Below, in pieces: positions 53,053 to 61,481 of a stretch of DNA of 64,000 bases. The DNA is from Mycetocola tolaasinivorans. GTDB taxonomy: Bacteria; Actinomycetota; Actinomycetes; Actinomycetales; Microbacteriaceae. Under the pieces are notes generated by a model, which was not told where the DNA came from, made no database searches, and saw nothing but the letters and a program-made list of their open reading frames with translations. The translations under genes were made by a program, and so were the position numbers. The stretch spans positions 124,001 to 188,000 of the forward strand of contig NZ_RCUX01000003.1 in NCBI RefSeq assembly GCF_003667565.1, in the 5' to 3' direction. The stretch's first letter is position 1; every line of letters begins with the position of its first letter.

Positions 53053-53712
53053 ATGCTCCCCTCCCGTGCCGAACGTTCGGTAACTCCGCGCTCATCCGTC
53101 CTCGCCCCACTCGCCGTGACACTGGGAGCGCTCGCGCTCGTTCTCACCGGGTGCACGGCCACCAACGGTGATGCGAAAAGTGCGGAACTCTCATTGCCCG
53201 AGGTGATTGCCACCGTGGCCTCGGATGTCGGCGCTCGCTGTGCCGACCCCACCGTGACGCCCGAGGGCACGAGCGTCGATGAGCCCACGCTCGTGCTCGT
53301 GGACGGCTTCAGTGCGCCCGGAGTGCGTGAGCACCTCCGGGAGGAGTCAACCGAGTCCGCCCTGATCTGGAGTGACGAGGTGAGCTGGGTGAACATGAAT
53401 GAGGTGCACGATGCGATATCCGATCAGTCGCCCATTCCGGTGCGCGAATCGGGAACACCCAACCGAACGAATTTCGCCGAGATCCTCGCGGGCACCGCGC
53501 AGACCCCGGGGTTGTTGGGCTACTACGCGCAGAGCCGCGAGTACCACAGCTTCACCGTCACCTGTCAGAACGAACCGGGCAAGACCTATCCGGTCTCGTA
53601 TGCGACCTGGGGGACCGACGACCTCGGAATCATCGACTGCGCGCTCACCCTTCCCGCCACCGCTTCGGCACCCGCCCAGCAGGCCGCGCGCGAATACTGT
53701 GTGGCCAGCTAG
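53053..53712 (+). CDS. Predicted lipoprotein of unknown function
   Basis: 219 residues from ATG 53053. Signal peptide with lipobox LTGC near residues 32-35, then a mature domain of ~185 residues with four Cys (ARCADPT, VTCQNEP, IIDCALT and a C-terminal EYCVAS) that could form two disulfides outside the membrane. No recognised domain. A longer reading from 52993 would spoil the signal peptide. Between tRNA-Met and a convergent PadR gene, apparently single. Confidence 0.75.
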   Translation: MLPSRAERSVTPRSSVLAPLAVTLGALALVLTGCTATNGDAKSAELSLPEVIATVASDVGARCADPTVTPEGTSVDEPTLVLVDGFSAPGVREHLREESTESALIWSDEVSWVNMNEVHDAISDQSPIPVRESGTPNRTNFAEILAGTAQTPGLLGYYAQSREYHSFTVTCQNEPGKTYPVSYATWGTDDLGIIDCALTLPATASAPAQQAAREYCVAS

Positions 53713-53758
53713 ACCCGTCTGATCCCCGTGGCGCGATCCGCTCGGCTCCGGTGTGCCG

Positions 53759-54352
53759 CTACTCGGAGTCTGCGTGGAGTGTGCTCGCGGGCTTGCGTCC
53801 ACGGCGCGGACGTGCTGGGCGGGCGCTGCGCACCAGCGCACGGCCCGAGGCCAGTTCGGGGCCCACGCGGGTAAGCCAGTCCAGGGCGGCCGCGGTCTGC
53901 GCCGTTCGGGCCGCGGTGACAAAGAGGGAGGCTCGCTCGGTCTTGGCCGCGGTATCGGCGGTATCATCGGTGTCCGCCCAGGCACTCCACGCGGCGCGAT
54001 AGGCGACCAGGAGAGCACGGACGCTGTCCTCGCTGTCCGGGAGGGAGGCGGTGACGAGAAGCTGGTCGAGCATGTCTGCCCAGTCCGGGTTGTCTGGGCG
54101 CTCGGGGCTGCGCATCCACTCGGCGGCGGCGTCCCAGCCGCTGGGGCTGAGCGAGTACAGCGGGAGTGCGTCATCGGTGAGGCCCGCGGACCGCACGAGG
54201 CCACCGGTGAGGAGGCGATCCAGCGTGCCGTAGATCTGGCCCACGTTGATGCCCGCGCGGTGCGGGGCGCGAGCGATCAGCTCATCGCGAATCTGGAGGC
54301 CATAGGCCGGACCGAGGGTCAGAATGGCGATCAGCGAACCCCGAACGGACAT
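53759..54352 (-). CDS. PadR-family transcriptional regulator
   Basis: 197 residues from ATG 54352 (GGGAG upstream). N-terminal winged helix: SVRGSLIAILTLGPAYGLQI, NVGQIYGTLDRLLTGGLV and LYSLSPSGWDAAAEW; then a PadR C-terminal helical region (~95-165) and a basic Arg/Pro/Lys tail. Negative regulators of this family often control themselves and a neighbour, here perhaps DUF3145 (divergent). An imperfect GTAT-N10-ATAC repeat sits in the shared region. Confidence 0.87.
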   Translation of the reverse strand: MSVRGSLIAILTLGPAYGLQIRDELIARAPHRAGINVGQIYGTLDRLLTGGLVRSAGLTDDALPLYSLSPSGWDAAAEWMRSPERPDNPDWADMLDQLLVTASLPDSEDSVRALLVAYRAAWSAWADTDDTADTAAKTERASLFVTAARTAQTAAALDWLTRVGPELASGRALVRSARPARPRRGRKPASTLHADSE

Positions 54353-54412
54353 CTGGCTCCCTCCCTCGTTACGGTTATCTTCTACCGAGTATAGGGAAGG
54401 CCATACGAAAAT

Positions 54413-54442
54413 GCTTGCGGCTTTCGCGGGGATCTGCACATA
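54413..54442 (+). promoter_or_regulatory. Predicted promoter of the DUF3145 gene
   Basis: TTGCGG (54413-54418), 18-base spacer, CATAAT (54437-54442). Confidence 0.55.
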
Positions 54443-54526
54443 ATGGCACTGTTGGGTCCGGTGGGCACAGGAAATCCCGTTTGGGTGCGTTGGGGAAGAC
54501 GCATCACCACAAACGAAGGGAATCTC

Positions 54527-55042
54527 GTGTCCGGGCAAAACAAAGGAATAGAGGGCCGGGGGATGGTATTCATCCACTCCGCGCCGCGCGCCTTCCGCGC
54601 CCACATCGAGTGGGCGGTCGGAGGCGTTATTGGTCGTGCGCTCGGCCTCGACTGGTCGGATCAGCCAGTGCAGCGTGGTGCGCTGCGCGCGGAGTTCTCC
54701 TGGAGCGGCGCACCCGGTACCGGGGCACGCCTCGCCTCCGCCCTCCACGCCTGGGATCAGATGCGCTTTGAGGTCACCGAGGATGCCACCCCCAGTTGCG
54801 ACGGCCACCGCTGGATGTTCACACCCGACCAGGGCATGTACACCGCACAGATCGATGCCGGTGGCAACGTGGTGGTCAGTGAAAACCGACTGCGACTCGC
54901 CCTCGCCGAGGCCGTGGATCAGCCCCATCGCCTCCACGAGCGCATCGAGCAGCTTCTCGGATCCTCCTGGGATCGGGAGCTCGACGTCTTCCGCGATGCG
55001 GGGGAGCAGGGGCGCGTCACCTGGCTGCACCGCGTTGGCTAG
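54527..55042 (+). CDS. DUF3145 family protein
   Basis: 171 residues from the GTG at 54527 (GAAGGGA 5 bases upstream), giving the usual DUF3145 length; an earlier ATG would extend it by 28 residues without homology. The domain runs GMVFIHSAPRAFRAHIEW, LGLDWSDQPVQRGALRAEFS, WDQMRFEVTEDATPSCDGHRW and a late NRLRLALAEAV. Found across actinobacteria next to fabF; function unknown, possibly linked to fatty-acid synthesis through that conserved neighbourhood. Confidence 0.9.
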   Translation: MSGQNKGIEGRGMVFIHSAPRAFRAHIEWAVGGVIGRALGLDWSDQPVQRGALRAEFSWSGAPGTGARLASALHAWDQMRFEVTEDATPSCDGHRWMFTPDQGMYTAQIDAGGNVVVSENRLRLALAEAVDQPHRLHERIEQLLGSSWDRELDVFRDAGEQGRVTWLHRVG

Positions 55043-55049
55043 GGCGGAA

Positions 55050-55092
55050 AAAAGAGTGCGGCCCCGATCAGTGATCGGGGCCGCACTCTTGT
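55050..55092. terminator. Bidirectional terminator, DUF3145 / fabF operon
   Basis: AAGAGTGCGGCCCCGATC / GATCGGGGCCGCACTCTT, an 18-bp stem with a 3-base loop; the minus strand continues in a T-run of six, ending the fab operon. Confidence 0.95.
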
Positions 55093-55102
55093 GTGGGGGA
55101 GA

Positions 55103-56344
55103 CTACGCCACGTAGGTACGCAGGGCCACCACGGCGTTGTGTCCGCCGAAGCCGAACGAGTTCGAGATCGCGAGCACGGGCTCATCGCCCAGCGGGCGCG
55201 GCTCGGTCACGACGTCGAGCGGGATCGCCGGGTCCTGGTTGTCCAGGTTGATGGTCGGCGGGATGACCTTCTCGGCCAGGGCCTTCGCGGTGAACGCGGC
55301 CTCGATCGCGCCGGCACCGCCGAGGAGGTGACCGGTGGACGCCTTGGTCGCGGTGACCGGAATCTCCGAGAGACGGTCGCCGAAGACGGCGAGCAGCGCG
55401 TTGTACTCGGCGATGTCGCCGACCGGGGTCGAGGTGGCGTGGGCGTTGATGTGGCCCACCTCATCCAGCGAGTAACCGGCGTTCTCGACCGCGGCACGCA
55501 TTGCGCGCGCTGCTGCGGTACCCTCGGGGTCCGGAGCGGTGATGTGGTACGCGTCGGAGGTGACGGCGCCACCCAGCAGCTCGGCGTAGATCTTGGCGCC
55601 GCGCGCGAGGGCGTGCTCCAGGGTCTCGACGATGAGGGCGGCTGCACCCTCGCCCAGCACGAATCCGTCACGGTCGACGTCGTAGGGGCGCGAGGCAATC
55701 TTCGGGTCATCGTTGCGCTTGGACAGCGCCTGCATTGCGGCAAACGAGGCCAGGGGCAGCGGGTGAATCGCGGCCTCGGATCCACCGGCGATCACGACGT
55801 CGGCGAGACCCTGCTGCAGGTGGTCATAGGCGTTGGCCAGGGACTCGGTGCTCGAGGCGCAGGCCGACACGACGGTACGCTCGCCGCCGCGGGCGCCGAG
55901 GTCCATGCCGATGGCGGCGGCGGGGCCGTTGGGCATCAGCATCGGAACGGTCATGGGGAGCACGCGACGCGGGCCCTTTTCGCGCAGGGTGTCCCAGGCG
56001 TCAAGCAGGGTCCAGACGCCACCGATTCCGGTGGCCCAGTCGACGAGCAGACGCTCGGGGTCAACCTCGGGGGTGCCGGCATCCGCCCACGCCTCACGCG
56101 CGGCGGTCAGGGCAAACTGGCTCGAGGGGTCCAGGCGCTTAACTTCCTGGCGGGCAAGAACGTCGGCGGACTTGGTAGCGGCCTGAGCGGCGAAGGTGAC
56201 CGGAAGTCCGAGCTGCTCAACCCACTCCTGCTCGAGGGGGGAGGCTCCGGATGCGCCGGCCAGAAGGTTGGTCCAGGTTTCGTCGGTGGTGCCACCGAGC
56301 GGGCTGGTGATGCCGATACCGGTGATGACGATTCGCTTGGTCAT
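55103..56344 (-). CDS. fabF: 3-oxoacyl-[acyl-carrier-protein] synthase II
   Basis: 413 residues from ATG 56344. Condensing enzyme with catalytic Cys162 (VVSACASSTES), and the two active-site His in HINAHATSTPVGD and TKASTGHLLGGAG. Elongates acyl-ACP with malonyl-ACP in type II fatty-acid synthesis. Last gene of the fabD-fabH-acpP-fabF operon, 90 bases after acpP, ending at the shared terminator. Confidence 0.96.
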   Translation of the reverse strand: MTKRIVITGIGITSPLGGTTDETWTNLLAGASGASPLEQEWVEQLGLPVTFAAQAATKSADVLARQEVKRLDPSSQFALTAAREAWADAGTPEVDPERLLVDWATGIGGVWTLLDAWDTLREKGPRRVLPMTVPMLMPNGPAAAIGMDLGARGGERTVVSACASSTESLANAYDHLQQGLADVVIAGGSEAAIHPLPLASFAAMQALSKRNDDPKIASRPYDVDRDGFVLGEGAAALIVETLEHALARGAKIYAELLGGAVTSDAYHITAPDPEGTAAARAMRAAVENAGYSLDEVGHINAHATSTPVGDIAEYNALLAVFGDRLSEIPVTATKASTGHLLGGAGAIEAAFTAKALAEKVIPPTINLDNQDPAIPLDVVTEPRPLGDEPVLAISNSFGFGGHNAVVALRTYVA

Positions 56345-56434
56345 TCGATGAACTCTTTCGTCAGAATAAAAGAAAGGGGGGTGTGGGCAGATCAGGCCCG
56401 GCCTGTGGCCGGGCCTGAGCAATTCCCGAGGGAC

Positions 56435-56683
56435 TTACGCCTGAGCGGAAACGATGAAGCTGACGGCGTCGCCGACGGTCTTCAGGTTCTTGACCTCGTC
56501 GTCCGGAATCTTCACGTCGAACTTCTCCTCGGCGTTGACCACGATGGTCATCATCGAGATCGAGTCGATGTCGAGGTCGTCGGTGAACGACTTCTCCAGA
56601 GCCACCTGATCGGCGGCGATACCGGTCTCGTCGTTGACCAGCTCAGCCAGGCCGGCGAGTACTTCTTCGGTGGACAGTGCCAT
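56435..56683 (-). CDS. acpP: Acyl carrier protein
   Basis: 82 residues, AAGGAG 8 bases before ATG. The phosphopantetheine attachment site is Ser41 in DLDIDSISMM; the residue after Ser is Ile rather than the common Leu, an accepted variant. Acidic four-helix protein with KIPDDEVKNLKTVGDAV after the site. Carries growing acyl chains between the neighbouring enzymes. Confidence 0.97.
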   Translation of the reverse strand: MALSTEEVLAGLAELVNDETGIAADQVALEKSFTDDLDIDSISMMTIVVNAEEKFDVKIPDDEVKNLKTVGDAVSFIVSAQA

Positions 56684-56763
56684 TATTTTTCTCCTTGAAT
56701 ATCGAGTGACCGTCGTACAGTGTATTCGAATCACACGGGTTTGCGGCAATAACGTGCCGACGG

Positions 56764-57768
56764 CTACGGAAGTACGACCACCTGTGCGCCAAACGCGAGA
56801 CCGGCTCCGAAACCGATCTGCAGGGCGTATCCGCCGGAAAGCTGCGGGTTTTCCTGCAGCAGGCGGTGAGCCGCCAGCGGGATAGAGGCGGCCGAGGTGT
56901 TACCGGTGGTGGCGATATCGCGGGCGATAATCACCGACTCCGGAAGCTTGAGCTGCTTCGCGAACTCATCCACGATGCGCATGTTTGCCTGGTGCGGGAT
57001 GAAGGCGGCGAGGTCATCGGCGGTGATGCCGGCAACCTCGAGGGCCTCGCGGGCAACCTTGGCCATTTCCCAGACGGCCCAGCGGAAGACCGAGGGGCCC
57101 TCCTGGCGCAGGGTCGGCCAGGGTGCCTTGCCGTCGCGGTACTCGATCAGGGTGGCGTTCATGCCCACCTTGTCGGCGTTTGCGCCGTCCGAACCCCAGA
57201 CGGTTGCGGCGATGCCGGGGTACTCCGAGGGGCCGATCACGGCCGCACCGGCACCGTCACCCAGCAGGAACGAGATGCTGCGGTCGGTGGGGTCGATGAT
57301 GTCCGAAAGCTTCTCGGCACCCACGACTACGGCGTAGTGTGCGGCACCGGCACGGATGAGGGCGTCGGCCTGGGCTACGGCGTAGGCGTAACCGGCGCAG
57401 GCGGCGTTGAAGTCGTAGGCCGCGGCGGGGTTTGCCCCGATGCGGTCGGCGACGACGGTGGCCATCGAGGGGGTCTGCTGCACGTTGCTGATCGTCGCGA
57501 TGATGACGAGGTCAACCTGGCTCGGCTCAATGCCGGCGTTCGCAACGGCCTCCATCGCGGCCTCGGTGGCGAGGTCGATCGCGAGGACATCGGCGGAGGC
57601 GCGGTGACGGGTGATCACGCCGGTGCGCTGCTGGATCCACTCATCCGAGGAGTTGATCGGCTCGATGATCTCCGAGTTGGGGACAACGAGGTCACCGCGG
57701 GCCGCACCCATGCCGAGGATGCGGGTGAAGGGGACTCCGGTGGACTGACGAAGCTGGGGACGGGTCAT
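56764..57768 (-). CDS. fabH: Beta-ketoacyl-ACP synthase III
   Basis: 334 residues from ATG 57768, overlapping the fabD stop by 4 bases. Catalytic Cys124 (NAACAGYAYA), FIPHQANMRI with the active-site His, and TTGNTSAASIPLA with Asn. Starts chain synthesis from acyl-CoA and malonyl-ACP and so decides straight or branched ends. A longer reading through fabD is a shadow. Confidence 0.96.
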   Translation of the reverse strand: MTRPQLRQSTGVPFTRILGMGAARGDLVVPNSEIIEPINSSDEWIQQRTGVITRHRASADVLAIDLATEAAMEAVANAGIEPSQVDLVIIATISNVQQTPSMATVVADRIGANPAAAYDFNAACAGYAYAVAQADALIRAGAAHYAVVVGAEKLSDIIDPTDRSISFLLGDGAGAAVIGPSEYPGIAATVWGSDGANADKVGMNATLIEYRDGKAPWPTLRQEGPSVFRWAVWEMAKVAREALEVAGITADDLAAFIPHQANMRIVDEFAKQLKLPESVIIARDIATTGNTSAASIPLAAHRLLQENPQLSGGYALQIGFGAGLAFGAQVVVLP

Positions 57769-58700
57769 GATGCGTTTCCTTCCGCGTGTGCGGTGAGCAG
57801 CTCGACGGCTGCGGCAATATCGCTCGGGGACTTGATCGCTACGGTGGGGACGCCCTTCAGGCCGCGGCGGGCAAGACCCACCAGGGCGCCGGCGGGGGCC
57901 AGCTCGATCAGGCCGGTGATACCGGCCTCGGCGAAGGATTCCATGCAGCGATCCCAGCGTACCGGGGAGGCGACCTGGGTGACCAGGAGGTCGAGGAACT
58001 CCTGACCGGAGGTGACCTGGCGGCCGTCGTTGTTCGTCCACAGCGGCAGGGTGGGGTCTGCCGGGGTGACCTCGGCGGCCACGGACTTCAGGGTCTCGCG
58101 GGCGGATTCCATGTAGCGGGTGTGGAATGCGCCGGCCACCTGCAGCGGAATCACGCGTGCACCGGCGGGCGGGGTCGCGGCGAGGGCCTCGAGGCCGTCA
58201 AACTCTCCGGCGACGACGATCTGTCCGCCACCGTTGTAGTTGGCGGGGGAGAGCCCAACGGCGGCGGCAGCGGTCTCGACAACCTCATCGCCACCACCGA
58301 GGACCGCGCTCATGCCGGTGGGCACGACGGCGGCCGCGGCGGCCATGGCGCGCGCACGGGCGGCCACGAAGGTCAGGGCGTCGGTGTCGCTCAGAACGCC
58401 GGTGGCGGCTGCGGCGGCAATCTCACCCACGGAGTGGCCGGCGACGCCACCGATGGCGGCATCCGGTGCGGCGTCGCGCAGGGCGCTGAGGGCCAGCAGG
58501 CTCGCGGCCACGATCAGCGGCTGGGCGATGGCGGTGTCGCGGATCGTGTCGGCGTCCGAGACGGTGCCGTGCTCGATCAGGTCGACGCCGGAGGCTGCGG
58601 AGTAGCGCTCCAGCTGCTCGCGAGCGCCGGGGAGCTCGAGCCAGGGGGTCAGGAAGCCGGGGGTCTGAGATCCCTGTCCGGGACACACAAGTACAATCAC
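57765..58700 (-). CDS. fabD: Malonyl CoA-acyl carrier protein transacylase
   Basis: 311 residues, GTG start. VCPGQGSQTPGF at the N-terminus, GHSVGE with active-site Ser90, and AGAFHTRYM with the catalytic His. First gene of the fab operon. The 77-base gap upstream (58701-58777) is AT-rich, unlike the surroundings, and is the likely promoter and FasR-type control site, though no element was pinned down. Confidence 0.96.
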   Translation of the reverse strand: MIVLVCPGQGSQTPGFLTPWLELPGAREQLERYSAASGVDLIEHGTVSDADTIRDTAIAQPLIVAASLLALSALRDAAPDAAIGGVAGHSVGEIAAAAATGVLSDTDALTFVAARARAMAAAAAVVPTGMSAVLGGGDEVVETAAAAVGLSPANYNGGGQIVVAGEFDGLEALAATPPAGARVIPLQVAGAFHTRYMESARETLKSVAAEVTPADPTLPLWTNNDGRQVTSGQEFLDLLVTQVASPVRWDRCMESFAEAGITGLIELAPAGALVGLARRGLKGVPTVAIKSPSDIAAAVELLTAHAEGNAS

Positions 58701-58777
58701 CCCTCTATCTTGCCAAGGGTTGGGCCGCTTTCGGTGTTGACTCTCTCATAAAAAATCGAAATTTGTTTGGTGGAGTC

Positions 58778-59344
58778 CTACAGGCTCGCCGTGGGAGCAT
58801 CGTTTCGGGTGAGCCGATCCACGATCTCGCGCACCATATCCAACGTAATTTCGGGCTGGAATGAGCGGTGGATGGTGAGACCCTCGATCGCGGCGTCGAG
58901 CGCATAGGTGGTCATCGGGTCAAAGTGGCGGCCGATGGCCACGCGACTCTGCGACATCCAGTGCCGAATCACCTCGCGTACGCGCTCATTCTTGATGCTG
59001 AACGCGTAGAGCTCGTAGCTGAGGGTCAGCGTGCGCGGGGTCTCCCAGATGTCGCCCGTAATGATCTCGACCATGGCCTCGCGCGCCTCAGCCCGGGTGG
59101 TGGCCGCATCGAGGATTTCGACGTAGCGCGCCGACGTGGTGGTCGCGAGCAGCATGAACGCCTCGGTGAGGAGTTCCTCCAAGCCGGTGAAGTAGTAGGT
59201 CATCGAACCGAGGGGCACCTCGGCGGCCGCGGCGATACGACGGTGGGTGGTGCCGGAGATGCCGTGCTCGGCGATCACGTCCAGGGTGGCGGCGATGATC
59301 TTCTCGCGGCGCTGGGGATCTTTCGGGCGGTGGGCGACGGCCAT
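58778..59344 (-). CDS. TetR-family transcriptional regulator
   Basis: 188 residues from ATG 59344 (AAAGGA 7 bases upstream). N-terminal HTH: DPQRREKIIAATLDVIAEHG, TTHRRIAAAAEVPLGSMTYY, FTGLEELL. The C-terminal ligand domain is short, of the TetR_C group with a conserved WETPRTLTLSYELYAF stretch. Divergent from the MFS gene with two palindromic operators between them, so it most likely represses that transporter and itself. Confidence 0.92.
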   Translation of the reverse strand: MAVAHRPKDPQRREKIIAATLDVIAEHGISGTTHRRIAAAAEVPLGSMTYYFTGLEELLTEAFMLLATTTSARYVEILDAATTRAEAREAMVEIITGDIWETPRTLTLSYELYAFSIKNERVREVIRHWMSQSRVAIGRHFDPMTTYALDAAIEGLTIHRSFQPEITLDMVREIVDRLTRNDAPTASL

Positions 59345-59370
59345 CCATGGTCCTTTGATCGTGGTCTTCT

Positions 59371-59394
59371 CGGACACTTTACCGCACGTGTCCG
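59371..59394. promoter_or_regulatory. Palindromic operator 1 (TetR/MFS region)
   Basis: CGGACAC and GTGTCCG separated by 10 bases. Confidence 0.6.
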
Positions 59395-59396
59395 AT

Positions 59397-59416
59397 AGGT
59401 GTACGCTTGTACACCT
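59397..59416. promoter_or_regulatory. Palindromic operator 2 (TetR/MFS region)
   Basis: AGGTGTAC-GCTT-GTACACCT, perfect 8-bp arms. It overlaps a TACGCT -10 candidate (59402-59407) with a TTTACC -35 candidate (59378-59383), so a bound repressor would block the MFS promoter. Confidence 0.75.
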
Positions 59417-59478
59417 CACGGTGTCCGGTGCGCCACAGCCGCCGTCACCCCGCCGCCTCGCCCCACAAGGATCCCTCG

Positions 59479-60720
59479 ATGACCTCCGCCACGACCTCGG
59501 TCGCGCCCGTTTCGCGCGACCTGGCCCGCCGCCGCCTCGCCCTCCTCGCCTTCTTCTTCATCCCCGGTATTTCCCTCGCCTCCTGGATCACTCGCACCCC
59601 CGCGGTACGCGATCAGCTGGAGGCCTCCACCGCGCAGATGGGGCTCATTCTCTTTGGCCTGTCGATCGGCTCGATGGCGGGTATCCTCGGTTCGGCTCCG
59701 CTCGTGCGACGATTGGGCACCAAGCCCGTCACCCTGCTGGGCCTGCTGCTCATCGTCGGGGGAGTCGCGCTCATCGGCGGTGGCGTGCTGCTCGGTAGCG
59801 GTATCGGCGCGTTTATCGGCCTCGCGGTATTCGGTGCGGGTCAGGGGCTCGCGGAGATCGCGATGAACGTCGAGGGTGCGGAGGTCGAGCGGCTCTCCGG
59901 CCGTTCCTTCCTGCCCTACCTGCACGGCGCGTTCTCGCTCGGTACCGTGGTCGGCGCGAGCCTCGGCATCCTCTTTACCGCGATCGACTTCCCCGTGCCC
60001 GCGCACATGGCGATCATCGCCGCGATCTGCCTGATCCCCATCGCCTGGGGCATTCGCTACGTACCGAGCGGCTTCGGCCGTCAGCGTGGCACCACCGAGA
60101 CCGGCAGCATCGCGACCGTTTACCCGGTACGCCGACCGCTGTGGAAGGACTCCCGCCTGCTCATCATCGGCGCCATCGTGCTCGCGATGGCCCTCGCGGA
60201 GGGCGCCGCGAACGACTGGCTGCCGCTGCTCATGGTGGATGGCCACGGCTATGACCCGGCCTGGGGTTCGCTGGTGTTTGCCGGTTTCGCCCTGGCGATG
60301 ACCATCGGCCGGTTCGCCGGCGGCGCCGTGATTGACCGCTTCGGCCGCGTGGCGGTGGTGCGCGCGAGCGCCGTTGCCGGAGCCCTCGGCATCGCCATTG
60401 TGGTGTTTGTGGACAACCCCGTGGTGGCCGGTATCGCCGTCTTCTTCTGGGGCCTCGGTGCGTCACTGGGCTTCCCGCTCACCATCTCCGCGGCCGGCGA
60501 CACGGGTGAGCCCGGGGAAGACCCCGCACGCCGCGTGAGCGCCGTGGCCACGACCGGGTACATCGCGTTCCTCGTGGGCCCGCCGATGCTCGGCTTCCTT
60601 GGCGAGCACTATGGCCTGCGCTCGGCCATGATCGTGGTGCTCGCCGTGGTGGCGGTCGCGGTGGTGCTGGCACCCGCGGTGTGCCCGCGGGCAGACGTGG
60701 AGCCCGCGCCCGGGCACTAG
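59479..60720 (+). CDS. Major facilitator superfamily transporter
   Basis: 413 residues from ATG 59479 (AAGGA 8 bases upstream). Twelve predicted helices: GISLASWITRTPAVRDQLE, MGLILFGLSIGSMAGI and LVRRLGTKPV (the A-like loop) at the N-terminal half, and GRFAGGAVIDRFGRVAVV in the second half. The family resembles the fucose/bypass-of-forespore-type or YbjJ-like MFS proteins. Regulated with the divergent TetR gene; may export or import the TetR ligand (inference). Confidence 0.9.
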   Translation: MTSATTSVAPVSRDLARRRLALLAFFFIPGISLASWITRTPAVRDQLEASTAQMGLILFGLSIGSMAGILGSAPLVRRLGTKPVTLLGLLLIVGGVALIGGGVLLGSGIGAFIGLAVFGAGQGLAEIAMNVEGAEVERLSGRSFLPYLHGAFSLGTVVGASLGILFTAIDFPVPAHMAIIAAICLIPIAWGIRYVPSGFGRQRGTTETGSIATVYPVRRPLWKDSRLLIIGAIVLAMALAEGAANDWLPLLMVDGHGYDPAWGSLVFAGFALAMTIGRFAGGAVIDRFGRVAVVRASAVAGALGIAIVVFVDNPVVAGIAVFFWGLGASLGFPLTISAAGDTGEPGEDPARRVSAVATTGYIAFLVGPPMLGFLGEHYGLRSAMIVVLAVVAVAVVLAPAVCPRADVEPAPGH

Positions 60721-60806
60721 CCCCCGTCTTTCTGCGTCACTGCCCCACGGATTCTGAATCCGTGGGGCATACTGGCGAGGACCACCACGATTCGAGGAGA
60801 TTGCCC

Positions 60807-61481
60807 GTGCACGCGCTCATCATTTTTGATCACCCGTACGGTGCCGATTCCGGCCGAAACGTTCCTCACGAGCGCAGCCTGGCGGCCGCCGCGCTTGACC
60901 GCGTACTCGCCGGCCTGCACCGTGGCGGGCACACCACCGACGTGCTCGATCTCCACCGCGAGGGCTTCGATCCGGTGCTGAACGCCGAGGATTTGCGGGC
61001 CTGGCGCACCAGGGCCGCACCCCGCGCCGATGTGCTTGCCCTGCAGGCCCGGCTGGATGCCGCCGATCATCTCGTGCTGATCTTCCCCGTGTGGTGGATG
61101 GCAATGCCCGCCCTCACAAAGGGTTTCCTTGATCGCGTACTCACCAAGGGGTATGCATTCGAGGAGGAAAAGCCCGGTTCGCTCCCCACACGTCTGCTCA
61201 CAAGACTGCGCGGCGTGAGCGTGATTCAGGTGCTGCACACTCCCACGCCCCTGTATCGGGCATGGTTTGGGCAACCGGCCACGCGCATCCTCGGGCGGGG
61301 AACGTTCCGACTGATCGGTATCCGCCGATTCTCCTCGATCGTCATTGACCGGTCGGCTCAGCGAGGCGCGCAATCACGTGAGCGCGTTCTTCGGCGCATT
61401 GAGCAGCGGTACGCGCGACTGCGCGACTCGGCGCACTTGCGAAAGCCTTTGAGTCAGAACGAGAACGAGAACGAGAACTAG
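60807..61481 (+). CDS. NAD(P)H-dependent flavodoxin-fold oxidoreductase (quinone reductase/KefF-like)
   Basis: 224 residues from the GTG at 60807 (GAGGAGA upstream). Flavodoxin_2 fold: HALIIFDHPYGADS at the first strand, TDVLDLHREGFDPVL, HLVLIFPVWWMAMPALTKGF (FMN-binding/dimer loop) and TKGYAFEEE. Reduces quinones or electrophiles with NAD(P)H. Downstream of the MFS gene, probably one detoxification module. The C-terminus ends in an (Glu-Asn) repeat coded by a GAGAAC tandem repeat; the stop shares CTAG with the convergent fasR gene. Confidence 0.87.
   Translation: MHALIIFDHPYGADSGRNVPHERSLAAAALDRVLAGLHRGGHTTDVLDLHREGFDPVLNAEDLRAWRTRAAPRADVLALQARLDAADHLVLIFPVWWMAMPALTKGFLDRVLTKGYAFEEEKPGSLPTRLLTRLRGVSVIQVLHTPTPLYRAWFGQPATRILGRGTFRLIGIRRFSSIVIDRSAQRGAQSRERVLRRIEQRYARLRDSAHLRKPLSQNENENEN
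61455..61478 (+). repeat. Hexanucleotide tandem repeat at the end of the oxidoreductase gene
   Basis: CAGAAC followed by three perfect GAGAAC units, coding alternating Glu-Asn at the protein's end. A change in copy number would keep the frame. Confidence 0.85.

Noticed and set aside
55091-56698. 535-codon plus-strand open frame opposite fabF and acpP
   Set aside because: fabF and acpP on the minus strand have catalytic motifs; the opposite frame has none.
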